Source of the DNA: Thelonectria olida
Taxonomy: Eukaryota > Ascomycota > Sordariomycetes > Hypocreales > Nectriaceae
Assembly (NCBI GenBank): GCA_020736575.1
Contig: JAGPYM010000023.1
Coordinates: forward strand, 186,001 to 250,000
DNA: 64,000 bases
Direction of reading: 5' to 3'
Shown here: positions 1 through 10,151 of the stretch, in pieces
Position numbering within the stretch: position 1 is the first letter of the stretch
How the letters are laid out: every line of letters begins with the position of its first letter
Notes under the pieces: generated by a model
The model's database searches: none
What the model was told of the DNA's origin: nothing
What the model saw: only the letters and a program-made list of their open reading frames with translations
Made by a program: the position numbers and the translations under genes

Positions 1-30
1 AACCTTGCAGGCTTATCTTACAATTGCTCT

Positions 31-56
31 CTCTCTCTCTCTCTCACACACACACA
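31..56. repeat. CT/CA dinucleotide run
   Basis: A pyrimidine-rich (CT)n run passes straight into (CA)n, ending about 60 bp before the start codon of the first gene. Pyrimidine tracts of this kind are common in fungal core promoters. No TATA box is evident beside it. Confidence 0.5.
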
Positions 57-114
57 GTCGTAATCTTAACTGCTCTCTCATCTTTTATCGAAACATTTGC
101 AAGTTCAATGTATC

Positions 115-1638
115 ATGTCTTCATCAACTTCTACCTCAAATTCTACCTCAACTTCCACTGTTAGCGGCCATCCCCCTCCGCGCATGCCTCATGACTCTCA
201 GAAAAACCTTGGTAGTGATATGACCATGTTCTTTTTTGGTCAGCCAGATACCCCAACGCGGTTTCCTACATCAGATGAACAACTTATAAAGAGCCTTAAT
301 GTTGAAGCTCTTGGCAGGGTTTTTCTTCCACCCCCTCCCTATATGACACTGCCTGAATATTCTGCACTGCGTCCTGAACGGCACCGATCCCCTGATCCAC
401 TGCCGATCTACTTTAGTCTCAACCTCTCTGTCTATAACCAGCAGATTGTTGAATCGGAGTGGGAGAATCAATGGTTCCATTTCACTGGCAAAGTACACCC
501 CTACGCACTGGAGTGGGTGCTACGGGAGCCTGATGTTTTCAGCGATGAAGATGGTGACGGCGAAGTGTACAAGGTTCCAGTTGTTCTCATACGCGACTTT
601 GGATACCAAGCGTAAGCAGACTTATCCTTTCCCCTTAGCTCGAGTTCGACTATCGCGCTTACCACTAATGTAACTATTAGCATTGACCCACGAACGCTTT
701 GTAATGGTGAGGGCTTTCCACTTATCCAACCAGTCGTTTCTTTGACGAGGCAGGTTCTCGGGACAGGTCAAACCCACTTGATCAAGGACTCTGTCCCGCT
801 GTTGGATGATGCGCAGCTGAGATGCTGTGCTTTTATCCAGTGCTGTACCTACATTACTCCGGGTCAACCATCAAACAGTCCTTTCAAAGGCTTCCACCCC
901 TTTCAAGTTTTTATTCTCTTTCCTATTCACGCTTTACCATTCTCTCTCCTCTGCAAGAAGATGGCAGATAGGAAAGATACACAGTTTGTTCCAGGTGTTC
1001 CCTTCCACTGCGTCGGCAAGATAGTTGGCCTGCTTGACCATAGTCTTATGGTAGCTGCCGCTGCAGCTGATGAGAAGGACTATGTTTTCATCGTCGTTCC
1101 CGACTCTTGGACGTTTCCGGACAAGAGCACGCCACCTGTACCTGCTTCCAACACAATCTCTCCCTCTAAAACTGAACCTGGCCCATGCCAAGCTGGTGGC
1201 TTCGCAGCAATGAGGTCTATGTTCAAGTCTCCCTCAAAGAAATCTTCACAGGCGCAACAGTCACAGTCACAATCATCACAATCGCCGCAGGGAGGCCCAT
1301 CCCAACAGCCCGTTACTCCATCTCAGAACAAAAGGCCCGCAATCTCCGCATCTCAATCATCTCAGTCAAGTTCGAACAACCCCGCCCCCAAGAGACTCAG
1401 GGGGTCTAGTGTGACTACCGCAACATCTCCAGTCATTGCAGGGTCGCCGGTCTCCCCTTTAACATCCGTAGACTCTGATGAAAACCATAACCATGAAGAA
1501 GGTGAAGTGAAGGAAGAGGAGAACTCTCGATCACCTGATATATCTGCCACACTCCGATCCTCCGTTCGTCCTAATATGAGGTCATCAATGGCCGAACCAG
1601 GTGGCAGGAACAAGAGGCATCCGACAAAGAGACTTTAA
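115..1638 (+). CDS. Hypothetical protein with Ser/Gln-rich tail, two exons
   Basis: Two exons, 115..611 and 681..1638, join in frame across a 69-bp intron (GTAAGC donor, ATTAG acceptor) and give 484 residues. The first ATG is at 115; upstream in-frame starts would be TTG. Residues 1-20 are Ser/Thr-rich. Residues about 60-320 look folded, with an aromatic stretch near the end of exon 1 (NQWFHFTGKVHPY) and a second conserved-looking block (FHCVGKIVGLLDHSLM, then DYVFIVVPDSWTF). From about residue 325 the chain is Ser/Gln/Pro-rich, then acidic, then basic at the end (NKRHPTKRL). I do not recognise the family. The two beta-rich blocks could be OB-fold-like, but this is only an impression. No signal peptide or membrane segment is seen. 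The gene looks intact. Confidence 0.75.
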
Positions 1639-2695
1639 GTAGCCTAATATAGTGATAGTGTGTGGTATTTTGGGCTGTTGTATTGGGTTTGGAAAACTTA
1701 CAGATTGATAATTGGAGGAAATAAGGGTGCGGTTTCAACACCAGTGCGAGTGATAAAAGTCCAATGATCTCAACACCAGGACATCTTGGCATGGCAGCTT
1801 CTTATACTCAAATTGACAATTTTCCCTCTTTAGTATTGCAACTGATTGATCTCTGCTAGTCTCAGTCCCCTGATCCCCGTCTCAATTATTGACCCTCACC
1901 CTATTGGCTAGGTCTCTTAGTTCCACATTAAGCTCTTCAAACCGTGCCCCTCAAAATGGTGCCTGCTCCTCAAAGCCCGCTGCATAGGTCTTATTGGCTA
2001 CGCAAAACAAAGGTAACACACACACACGCCCTATTGGCCAAGTCTCTTCATCCACCCACCAGAACCGACCACTTAAAACCGCGCCCTCTTCTCAACACGT
2101 GGCGCAACCCACTAGTAAAACAAGCATACAGGCTCTTGTTGCAAGCTTCGTACCGAGAGGCTACTCAGCGCAAGGGAGCCGCCAACTTGCCAGCCTCGCC
2201 CAGCTTCCAACCTTCCCCCGGCGGACGTGCGCTTTCCCCTGTGCCTTGAGGAACGTAAGAGACGAAAGGTCTTATGCTGTTGCCCCCCAACTTAAGAGCT
2301 TCGCTCTGATTGGCCCGCTCGTCGTCTTCTAATTGGCAAAGAGTCCCCTAAGTCTTTGACGTCTTCCTATCCTCCGATTTGATTGGTGGCAGGTATGCCT
2401 CGGGCTCGCTTTACCTATATTCGCCGTTCATAATCTCCCTTCCGTGTCCTTCCTATGCTGGCTCCTGCGCTCACGATCTCTACACGACCCCTACTACTTT
2501 CTGTTCTTCCCGCATAGTTTCTCTATTCCATACTCGTAATTACTTTGTGAATGCTGGGAACGAACTCTCTATTTATTTTACTATATCATTCTATTTAACC
2601 AAACTATCTTTTTCTCTTACTAGCCTACCCCAATCATGTACGTCGTATACGTTATTACCCATCCAACCAACTTAGAGCGTCTCCGACAGTCTTCT
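1639..2695. other. Intergenic stretch with degenerate direct repeats
   Basis: No convincing gene is seen. Two degenerate copies of a CCTATTGGCTAGGTCTCTT-like segment lie near 1900 and 2028, each followed by an A/C-rich stretch containing AAACCG and GCCCTC. At 2242..2255 there is a TGCCTTGAGGAACG motif that recurs across the window. The right edge is the 5' LTR of the copia element. Confidence 0.5.
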
Positions 2696-2829
2696 TGTTG
2701 AGACCGTATGACTAAGATGGTCCGATCTGCTGGTGGCTGGGATGTGGATACTATGTAAGGAGCTGTGCTCCTCTCAGACGTAGGCAACTTAGATCTTTTA
2801 ACATAACTGATAACCTTTTCGTTTCATCA
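2696..2829 (+). repeat. 5' LTR of copia element
   Basis: This 134-bp sequence starts TGTTGAGACC and ends CGTTTCATCA. By eye it is identical to 8567..8700. It has the TG...CA ends of LTR elements. Confidence 0.93.
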
Positions 2830-2841
2830 GGTTATGAGCCC
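2830..2841 (+). other. Primer binding site, half initiator-tRNA type
   Basis: GGTTATGAGCCC begins on the first base after the 5' LTR. Its complement is GGGCTCATAACC, the anticodon arm (CAU) of eukaryotic initiator tRNA-Met. Drosophila copia and yeast Ty5 are known to prime from a half-tRNA cut in this loop, rather than from the tRNA 3' end. Use of that mechanism here is inferred from the match. Confidence 0.8.
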
Positions 2842-3617
2842 GGAGGGCACCATCTTCCTCCAACCGCAAAGCTGAGTGTTTTCCGTCTTCCTTTCTACTT
2901 TTCCTGGACAGCACATGAAGTCGAAAGACTTCCTTCCACTGCGCATGACATTCAGCTTACCTGAACCTACCTCCTTCCCTTGGGTATTTCGTGGAGCTTG
3001 CAAATCAGCTGACAAGATATGTCTAGAAATATGTCGAGAAGGAGCCTTTGGCCCCTCAGTCCAAGACACCAAATTTTAATCATTAACCCCAAATTCCTGA
3101 GGGACTCAGACTGCGGTCTGGCTGACGAGCTGGCAGACCTGGACCAGTCCCTCAGTCTCTCAGTCTGGGATTGTCGAAGCTCCCAGCCGCACGATCTACG
3201 GTAGGACCGTAGGACTGGTGGCCTGATTTCGAGACCGCGAGATGAATGGCATGACGCGAAACCCGCCCGTCCAGACGCGTCACGTCCCGCCAATGCTGTT
3301 CGCATTGCCAGGCGGAGCCAGCCAGCAGCTGAAAAATCAGCGCACCAGGCCGACACAGACCAATATCGTGTGAAAGTGGTCTGCCAGAGGGTCGAAACCA
3401 GATCATTGCCCCTTTTCCCAGACAGCGAGAGAGATGTAGTCAATCTTACTCTCTTGGAGGACGAATCAGACGACCTCGCCAATAAAAACTCTTGCAGCAG
3501 ACATCGGCATGATCGCCTAACGAAGACAAGAAGGCTCCCCAAGCCTCGACCTGAAACCTCTCCAAAAACTGTCCGTCCCCTCTGTACCTTGATCATCAGC
3601 CTCTCGGAAAATTCACA
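2842..3617. other. Copia 5' untranslated leader
   Basis: About 780 bp lie between the primer site and the gag start codon. No open frame here resembles a protein. The stretch is presumably the transcribed leader, which carries packaging signals in related elements. Confidence 0.6.
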
Positions 3618-5219
3618 ATGTCCCTTTCCAAGGAATCGCTTAACCTCGCTAGCAATTCAAGCGCCATCCCAAAGCTGGAGCAAACCAGCCAGTGGCTGAC
3701 ATGGAAGAGAGAAATGCTGGACCTACTGGACATGTGCGGATACGGAGACCTTTTGACCAGGAACGCTCAACCACCAGAAGAAGGGAACGATATCACAACA
3801 CAGGTTGAGACCTGGAGGAGCCGTCAGGATCGAGCATGCGGCGCCATCCGAAGTCGGCTCGGCTACAACGCCCGAGTGTTCACCACGGGGATCCTAACGG
3901 CACAGGGCATGATCAATCACCTTGAAACCCGTTACCGCCCCGTTGGAAGCGCCATCTTTCAAGAGCTCGACCGGAGATATCAAGAACTCACCCTTGACTC
4001 TTGTGATTCGGTTATGGAATATGCAAACAAGCTTCGTCAAGTTAGGGCTGAACTCTTGGAGATGGATGAAATCTGCCAGATTGGGGAACCACACTTTGTC
4101 AACAAGTTCCTCTGCGGGCTTGGACCAGACTATGAAGTCTTCCTCACTGCTTTCAATCAGAATCATAACATCCTTCCTATCCGAGATCCAATCAATCGCA
4201 ACGTCATCCTCAAGGGGGCCGTTACGTTCGAAACTGCTATCTTTGCCGCATCTCAAGAAGAGGACAGACAAAGGGGAGCCACTGCAAGGATTGCACATAG
4301 AGCCATGGTGGCCCAGGATACCTCAGGTTGTGGACACTGTGGAAGAAAGGGGCACAACAAGTCAACTTGCTGGAAACTTCACCCGGAACTCAGGAGAGAG
4401 TATGGCAAGACGGGTTACGAGAGACGACAACGAAAAATGCAGAGACGGGAGAAGGAAAAGGAGAAGACGAATGATGAACCGGAATCTGCTACGGCTGCGA
4501 CTCCTGCATATCTCCAACCCGACCAAGCGAGACTGGCTCTTTGGCAAAATGATTTCCAAGGTCACCTTGGATTAATTGGCTCGTCATTCGGACTCTCTGG
4601 ATCTCAGGCATCCCCCCAAGCTCGGGCCCTCGAACGGATCCATGTCTTGGATAGTGGTGCCTCCTCACACATCTTCTGTCGATCTGCGAACTTTACAGTT
4701 CTTCACAAGTACCAGGGACTCCCGATCAATGGCATTGCAAACGCAACAGTTATGCCAGGAGGACGTGGAACCTACTCCCTCCGAGTGCAAGGACCCAAGG
4801 GGCCACAGAATGTTACTCTCGATAGCGCTCTGTATGTTCCGGAAGGATACTCGAACCTACTGTCCGTGTCAGCACTGGAGAAGAATGGGGCAGAAGTTAT
4901 TTTCCGAAATGGGAAGGCAGCGGTCAGAAACAAAGGAAAAGTCGTCCTCACTGCAACAAGGATCTCTGGCGTCTATGTGGTCGACGAAGCTGAGGAAGAT
5001 CATTTTCAAACCGCTTTGGCCTCCTTTTCAGTGGGAGACCCTCGGCTGCATCTTTGGCACGAACGACTCGCACACTTGGGAGAGAGAAATATTAAGAGAC
5101 TGATGAAGATGTCTACTGGAATTCGACCAGATGAGTCTTCATCAACCCCATGTGGAGCTTGCGTGCAAGGCAAACTCAAAGAATGCCCCCATGTTCGACC
5201 GATCAAGAAAGGGACTTAA
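3618..5219 (+). CDS. Copia Gag, protease and integrase N-terminal part
   Basis: The first 533 codons of the copia polyprotein, from the ATG at 3618 to a TAA at 5217..5219. Residues about 20-210 form the Gag (UBN2-type) region. A CCHC zinc knuckle (CGHCGRKGHNKSTC) sits near residue 237. The aspartic protease motif LDSGASSH is near residue 344. The integrase zinc-binding region near residue 477 carries HERLAH and then CGAC. The stop falls just before the first catalytic aspartate of integrase, and the same frame continues directly after it. The break is therefore one nonsense codon, not a frameshift. A CAA-to-TAA change would explain it, but read-through cannot be excluded from sequence alone. 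Confidence 0.92.
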   Translation: MSLSKESLNLASNSSAIPKLEQTSQWLTWKREMLDLLDMCGYGDLLTRNAQPPEEGNDITTQVETWRSRQDRACGAIRSRLGYNARVFTTGILTAQGMINHLETRYRPVGSAIFQELDRRYQELTLDSCDSVMEYANKLRQVRAELLEMDEICQIGEPHFVNKFLCGLGPDYEVFLTAFNQNHNILPIRDPINRNVILKGAVTFETAIFAASQEEDRQRGATARIAHRAMVAQDTSGCGHCGRKGHNKSTCWKLHPELRREYGKTGYERRQRKMQRREKEKEKTNDEPESATAATPAYLQPDQARLALWQNDFQGHLGLIGSSFGLSGSQASPQARALERIHVLDSGASSHIFCRSANFTVLHKYQGLPINGIANATVMPGGRGTYSLRVQGPKGPQNVTLDSALYVPEGYSNLLSVSALEKNGAEVIFRNGKAAVRNKGKVVLTATRISGVYVVDEAEEDHFQTALASFSVGDPRLHLWHERLAHLGERNIKRLMKMSTGIRPDESSSTPCGACVQGKLKECPHVRPIKKGT

Positions 5220-7880
5220 CCCCTGGAGTGTATTCATGCGGACATTGCTGGACCCTTCCCGGAAGTGGGAGTGGACGGGAGCCGGTACTGGGCCTGCTTT
5301 ATTGATGATTTTACTCAGATGTCCTGGGTATATCCAATCAAGGAAAAGTCAGAGTTTGAAGAGTGCTTCCAACACGTACTGAAGCAGTTCGAAAGACCTG
5401 AAAGGCGATGCCACTTCCTTCATCTTGACCGAGGAGGAGAAAATCGAAGCCACATCCTGATTGTGTTCTGCCGAGACAGAGGAATTCATCTCTCGTACAC
5501 AGCGACAGAGCAACACGAGCAAAATGGACTGGCAGAGGTTCTCAATCGAATCATCATGGAAAAGCTCACGCCCACACTGGTCAAATCCGGACTTGCTTTG
5601 AAGTGGTGGCCATACTTCCTCAAGGCAGTGAACCACATCCGAAATCTCTGTCCCACGGCGAGCATCTCCACCACTCCATACCAAGCCTGGTATGGAGATG
5701 TCCCTGATCTCAGTCACCTGCGAATCCTTGGCTCACGAGGATGGGCTCTGCTTCCATCCTCTAAACGAAAGAAGATGCAATCCAGGAGCACTCCCTGTCG
5801 GCTTCTAGGCTATCAGGGCAGTACTAACTATTTCCTTCTTGACGAAAGGGGACGAGTCTTTGTGTCTAACAATGTCGTCTTCTCCGAAAACATCAAAAGT
5901 GTCGAACCAACACTCGACAATCTCACGCATCAGATGAGTGATCAGAGACCATCGCAACGACGACGGGTAGACAGAGAACAGAACCCCGACATGGAATATC
6001 CTATCATTCTGGAACCGTCGCCCCTTCCGATCGTGTCAGGAAAGGCAGATAGAACCGAGGAGATTGGCCACGGAGAGACGTCCTCGGATGAGTCCTCAGT
6101 GGGAGATCCAGGATGGGATCTGGACCAAGAGTCAACCAGGTCGAGTATCCATGTTGCCACAGATGAGCACGAGGCGCCACCGGAAGCAACAGAACGGCAC
6201 GCAGAGTCTCGGCTGCCCGAGAGATCGACCAGAGGACAGCTGCCATCGAGATACATACTGGCCAGCACAAACTTCGCCTTCCTCGCAACAATTGCAAGAC
6301 AATTGTACCTAGTTGCTCGTGACATCGACCAGTCAGAACCAAGAACCTTCAAGGAAGCCACTCAGGGTCCTCATGGAAGACTCTGGTGGGGAGGACTGAA
6401 GGATGAACACGGATCTCTAATCGAGAATGGTGTCTGGACCCTAGTTAAGCTTCCACCAGGACGAAAGGCCCTTCGAGGCAAATGGGTGTTTAAGCTCAAA
6501 CGAGGGGAAAAGGGGGAGGTTCTGCGGTACAAGGCCCGCTTTGTCGTGAGAGGCTTCGAGCAAAGGGAAGGAATTGACTTCAACGAAACCTTCGCCTCTG
6601 TGGTCAAGCCGATGAGCTACAAGATGATATTTGCCATTGCGGCGGCACTCGACTTGGAGCTGGAACAAATGGATGTCAAGACGGCCTTCCTCTACGGCCT
6701 CGTAACTGAGGAGATATACGTGAAACAACCCGAAGGATTCAACGATGGAAGTGGGAGAGTCTGTAAGCTCTTGAGAGCACTATATGGACTTAAGCAAGCT
6801 TCAAGAGTGTGGTACGAGACCATCTCGACCTTCCTTGAGACGCTCGGGTTCAAGTCCTTACTTTCAGACATGGGGGTCTTCGTGAAAGGTCACACGTTCA
6901 TCGCAGTGTATGTGGATGATCTGCTTATTGCTGGACCCTCCAAGGACGAGATCGTGGCAGTCAAGCAAGCTCTGTGCAACAAGTTCAAGATGACAGACCT
7001 GGGCCCATGCAAATATTACCTAGGCATGTCCCTGAGAAGAGACAGGGCGAACCGATCAATTTTCCTGTCGCAGACATCGTACCTGGAGAAAATACTTCGA
7101 GACTTTGGAATGGACCAATGCGCCCCTAATGCCACGCCAGTTGCCACAAGCAAGTTCGGAGAACCAGACCCCGACTACAAGGCAACCGATGAACTCAAGC
7201 AGTGGTATGCAAAGGCGATTGGATCCCTGATGTACCTCATGCGTGGGACGAGGCCAGACATTGCCTTTGCCGTCTCTCTATGCAGCCGGCACCTGGGAAA
7301 CCCAACCAACGAACATCAAACCGCTGTCAAGCGTGTTTTTCGATATCTCAAAGGATCGCAAAATCTGGAACTGGTGTACCAAGGAAAACTGCAACCCCTT
7401 CTCGGCTACACCGACTCGGATTGGGCGGGGGATCTGGAGACTCGAAAGTCAACGTCTGGATACGTGTTCAACCTTGGCACGGGCGCTATTAGCTGGAGCT
7501 CGAAGAGGCAAAGGACTGTTGCCCTGTCCTCATGTGAAGCAGAATACATGGGGCAAACGGGAGCAGCAAAGGAAGCAGTCTGGTTGCGAAGCCTTCTCCA
7601 GGAACTGTTGAAAGAGTACAGCGAGGTCCCAGAACTGAAGACAACTGTGATCTTCGGAGACAACCAAGGAGCGATCGCAATGTCGAAGAATCCCCAGTTC
7701 CATGCAAGAACCAAGCATATTGATATTCAGCATCATTACTGCAGAGAGAAGGTCAATGATGGAACCGTTCACTTCCAGTACATTCCAACTGGCAAGCAGG
7801 TCGCTGACGGGCTGACGAAGGCCTTGCCGAAGGATCGCTTCTTACTATTTCGGGAAGCGCTGGGTCTCAAAGAACGATGA
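5220..7880 (+). CDS. Copia integrase core, reverse transcriptase and RNase H
   Basis: Continues in the frame of the upstream Gag region, straight after the TAA. Integrase catalytic residues are visible: the Asp in ECIHADIAGPF, the Asp in HLDRGGEN and the Glu in NGLAEVLNR. The reverse transcriptase has KARFVVRGF, the MDVKTAFLYG block with a catalytic Asp, ALYGLKQASR, and the active-site YVDDLL near joined residue 1097. RNase H has YTDSDWAGD, SSCEAEYM and the closing DNQGAI and RTKHIDIQHH blocks. The C-terminus (VADGLTKALP) is typical of copia. No further stop is present up to the TGA at 7878. With its own start lost, this half would need read-through or an internal start to be made. Confidence 0.92.
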   Translation, partial: PLECIHADIAGPFPEVGVDGSRYWACFIDDFTQMSWVYPIKEKSEFEECFQHVLKQFERPERRCHFLHLDRGGENRSHILIVFCRDRGIHLSYTATEQHEQNGLAEVLNRIIMEKLTPTLVKSGLALKWWPYFLKAVNHIRNLCPTASISTTPYQAWYGDVPDLSHLRILGSRGWALLPSSKRKKMQSRSTPCRLLGYQGSTNYFLLDERGRVFVSNNVVFSENIKSVEPTLDNLTHQMSDQRPSQRRRVDREQNPDMEYPIILEPSPLPIVSGKADRTEEIGHGETSSDESSVGDPGWDLDQESTRSSIHVATDEHEAPPEATERHAESRLPERSTRGQLPSRYILASTNFAFLATIARQLYLVARDIDQSEPRTFKEATQGPHGRLWWGGLKDEHGSLIENGVWTLVKLPPGRKALRGKWVFKLKRGEKGEVLRYKARFVVRGFEQREGIDFNETFASVVKPMSYKMIFAIAAALDLELEQMDVKTAFLYGLVTEEIYVKQPEGFNDGSGRVCKLLRALYGLKQASRVWYETISTFLETLGFKSLLSDMGVFVKGHTFIAVYVDDLLIAGPSKDEIVAVKQALCNKFKMTDLGPCKYYLGMSLRRDRANRSIFLSQTSYLEKILRDFGMDQCAPNATPVATSKFGEPDPDYKATDELKQWYAKAIGSLMYLMRGTRPDIAFAVSLCSRHLGNPTNEHQTAVKRVFRYLKGSQNLELVYQGKLQPLLGYTDSDWAGDLETRKSTSGYVFNLGTGAISWSSKRQRTVALSSCEAEYMGQTGAAKEAVWLRSLLQELLKEYSEVPELKTTVIFGDNQGAIAMSKNPQFHARTKHIDIQHHYCREKVNDGTVHFQYIPTGKQVADGLTKALPKDRFLLFREALGLKER

Positions 7881-7892
7881 TTGTTAGAACGG

Positions 7893-8433
7893 GCAAAGAT
7901 GGGCATGGATGGGAGACCCACCATGGACAGACAGGAGACCCACAGATCCAAGATTGCACTGAAGCGTGAGGAACGTGCAAAGATGAGTTGGAGTGGGAGA
8001 TCTTCTACGGATAGAAGAAGACCCACGACCTTAAGATTGCACTGAGCGTGAGGAACGTGCAAAGATGGACTGAAGTGGGAGACCTACCATGGACAGGAGA
8101 CCCACGGATCCAAGGTTACAAGACCTGCAGAGATGGGCATAGGTGGGAGATCTTCTGTGGACAGAAAGAAGACCCGTGGGTTCAAGATTGCGCTGGACCA
8201 GGAAGACGGTGCAAAGATGAGCTTAAGTGGGAGATCCTCTATGGATAGAAGAAGACCCGTGAGTTCAAGATTGCACTAGACTGGGAAGAAGGTGTAAAGA
8301 TGAGCTTGGAGGGAGATCTTCTGCGGACAGAAGAAGACCTGCCGCCCCAAGATTGCAAGACCGTGCAAAGACGGGCTTCAGTGGGAGATCTTCTGTGGAT
8401 AGAAGAAGACCTACTGTCCCAAGATTGCATGAG
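7893..8433 (+). repeat. Minisatellite between copia pol and 3' LTR
   Basis: Seven degenerate units begin with GCAAAGATG or a variant at about 7893, 7977, 8059, 8127, 8211, 8293 and 8364. Spacing is 84, 82, 68, 84, 82 and 71 bp, so two long units and one short unit alternate, as in a higher-order repeat. Each unit carries GTGGGAGA, then GGACAG or GGATAG, then AGACCC, then AAGATTGCA. No protein is evident. Confidence 0.85.
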
Positions 8434-8566
8434 GCTGTCAAGAATTTCCGAGTGCCTGGGTCGAGATGGCTCTTTCCCTGCAGTTTTCACCCACGAAGGT
8501 GTTTTTGGGGTTTTAACGAGACTCAACAGGCGTGCACATCAAGTCCAACAGCAGCTCGAGTGGGAG

Positions 8567-8700
8567 TGTTGAGACCGTATGACTAAGATGGTCCGATCTG
8601 CTGGTGGCTGGGATGTGGATACTATGTAAGGAGCTGTGCTCCTCTCAGACGTAGGCAACTTAGATCTTTTAACATAACTGATAACCTTTTCGTTTCATCA
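8567..8700 (+). repeat. 3' LTR of copia element
   Basis: Identical by eye to 2696..2829 over 134 bp. It is preceded by the purine run GAGTGGGAG, the likely plus-strand primer. Confidence 0.93.
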
Positions 8701-9018
8701 CTTCCCGCTCCTGAACTGTGGATCCGAGGAAGTTTGCGGGCGACCCCCTCTCCGCCGGGCTCTTTCTTCGGCATTCTGACGGTCCAGGTCCCTCAACGTG
8801 CGCTGGATCTCGTCAAACGGGACTCTAACCGGCTCCTTGGGGGGCTCTCGGAAAGCCTGAAGGGTCGTCTCATCAAGAACGACACTAGCTGGCTCGTTTC
8901 GTGGACGCGCGGCTTTGGGATCCCGTCGGGCCTGGTCTCGAGCGTGTTGGCGATCTAGATCTTCCAGCGTTCGGCGGATCTCTTCAAGCGGAACCTTGAC
9001 TGGTTCTGCTCGAGGCAT
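8701..9018 (-). pseudogene. Helitron Rep/helicase N-terminal fragment
   Basis: An ATG at 9016..9018 opens a reading frame that runs directly into the copia 3' LTR, leaving 106 codons. It starts MPRAEPVKVPLEEIRRTLED, matching the starts of the two large Rep/helicase genes in this window (MPRQEKVRVP at 16373, MPRKQAVSVP at 40648). Two copies of a short repeat, (V)RVP-D/E-EI-RTL-DLDRQ, are visible. Nothing left of the copia element continues the protein, so the rest has been lost or moved. Confidence 0.75.
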
Positions 9019-10151
9019 GGTGTAAGCGGGAATGGCACGGATTGGCGTACCCAGAGCCTAGATGGGACAAGAGTAGGCTAAACAGAAAGACGCCATGCTT
9101 GACCGATATAGGGGATAGATATTTAAATGTCAATATGTCATTAGTTAAGGAGAGGGGGTGGGGGGACTTTTCTATTTTACAATGAATAACTATAACTAGA
9201 TTCTTAGTTAACTTCTAGATATTTGTTTAGAGGGTGATAGGTGCGGTGCGACTCTTGCAATGGTCTCAGCGTTGAGGCCCTTGAGACGATGCTGGGCGGG
9301 ATAGGGCGCAGCCACGGTGAGAGGGTACGTGGCTAGAGTTTCATGCAGTTTCATGCAGTATGATGTTGGGATGAACTCACAAAGCATCGGTCAGTTGCTG
9401 CGACCAGTAAGAGGAAACTTGTTACGAGAGAATTGAGAGAATACGAATTTACAGCTGCGAGCTGAGCAGGGTTACCCCTACTTTATTTGTTTTAGGAATT
9501 ACAGGCTAGATAGTTGAGTGTGGGAACGGTTGCATCAGGAGTCTCAACGTCAGACGGGGCGAGTACGTACCGGTAGCGGCGTTCGATTAGAGTGGTGGCG
9601 CAGCGCCTGTGGTGAAGGGGATGTGGCGCACTCGATCGGCGAAGCGAACGTGGCGCGAGGATCTGGCGAAGTTCAGAGGCGCGAGGATCTGGCGAAGTTC
9701 AGAGGCGCGAGGATCTGGCGAAGTTCAGAGGCGCGGGAGTTAGTGGTGCAGGCGTCGAGCACGGATCGTTTAGTGGCCTGAGTTTACGAAGGAAGGGCGC
9801 GGAAGAAAGAACTTTTCGGAACTTCGTTCCTCAAGGCATACGGTTGTTGTCGAGGTGTCGCCGGCACACATCGCGGCTGTGGCTGATGAGGGCACGGTCC
9901 ACCGGGTGTCTTAAAGATCGACGTATCTAGCGCACGGACAAGGAATTCGTCTCATCTTCCGATCTTATCACCGTGATCCGAGTTAGCTTCAACAACCGTT
10001 GGCAATGTTGAGATAAATGCCCTTGGGAAGTACGAAAAAGCTAGGCAGTAGGCATCATGCTGAACCCTCCCCCCTGAGCGTCCATCAATTGTTCTACGTG
10101 GACAAAATTGTATTGATTCCGAGTTAGCAGGCTTCTACAAGACGGCATAGC
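9019..10151. other. Intergenic stretch with tandem repeat and hairpin motif
   Basis: No gene seen. It holds a 26-bp triplicate (9653..9730) and, near 9796..9838, a block (GGGCGCGGAAGAAAGA, then TTTTCGGAACTTCGTTCCTC) that reappears near 46447 and 51566. The preceding segment with GGATCGTTTAG and TTACGAAGG also matches 51531..51560. This is a dispersed repeat rather than unique DNA. Confidence 0.55.
9653..9730 (+). repeat. 26-bp tandem repeat, three copies
   Basis: Three exact head-to-tail copies of a 26-bp unit beginning GCGCGAGGATCTGGCGAAG. The unit is not a multiple of three, and no gene is recognised over it. Confidence 0.85.

Larger units (their letters stand above)
2696..8700 (+). mobile_element. 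Ty1/copia LTR retrotransposon, nearly intact
   Basis: The element is bounded by two identical 134-bp LTRs beginning TGTTG and ending ATCA. A tRNA primer site abuts the 5' LTR and a purine run (GAGTGGGAG, 8558..8566) precedes the 3' LTR. It encodes Gag, protease, integrase, reverse transcriptase and RNase H in the copia order, integrase before RT. The 5-bp flanks are CTTCT on the left and CTTCC on the right, a target duplication with one mismatch. Identical LTRs point to a recent insertion (established reasoning). The only obvious coding defect is a TAA codon inside the integrase region. A minisatellite lies between the coding region and the 3' LTR. Confidence 0.93.

Noticed and set aside
7893..8433. 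Regularly spaced repeats that might suggest a CRISPR array
   Set aside because: The units are 70-84 bp, degenerate throughout with no unique spacers, and lie in a eukaryotic retrotransposon.
9518..9781. 87-codon ORF over the 26-bp tandem repeat
   Set aside because: The repeat gives an artificial peptide with frame-dependent repeats, and no ATG or family supports it.
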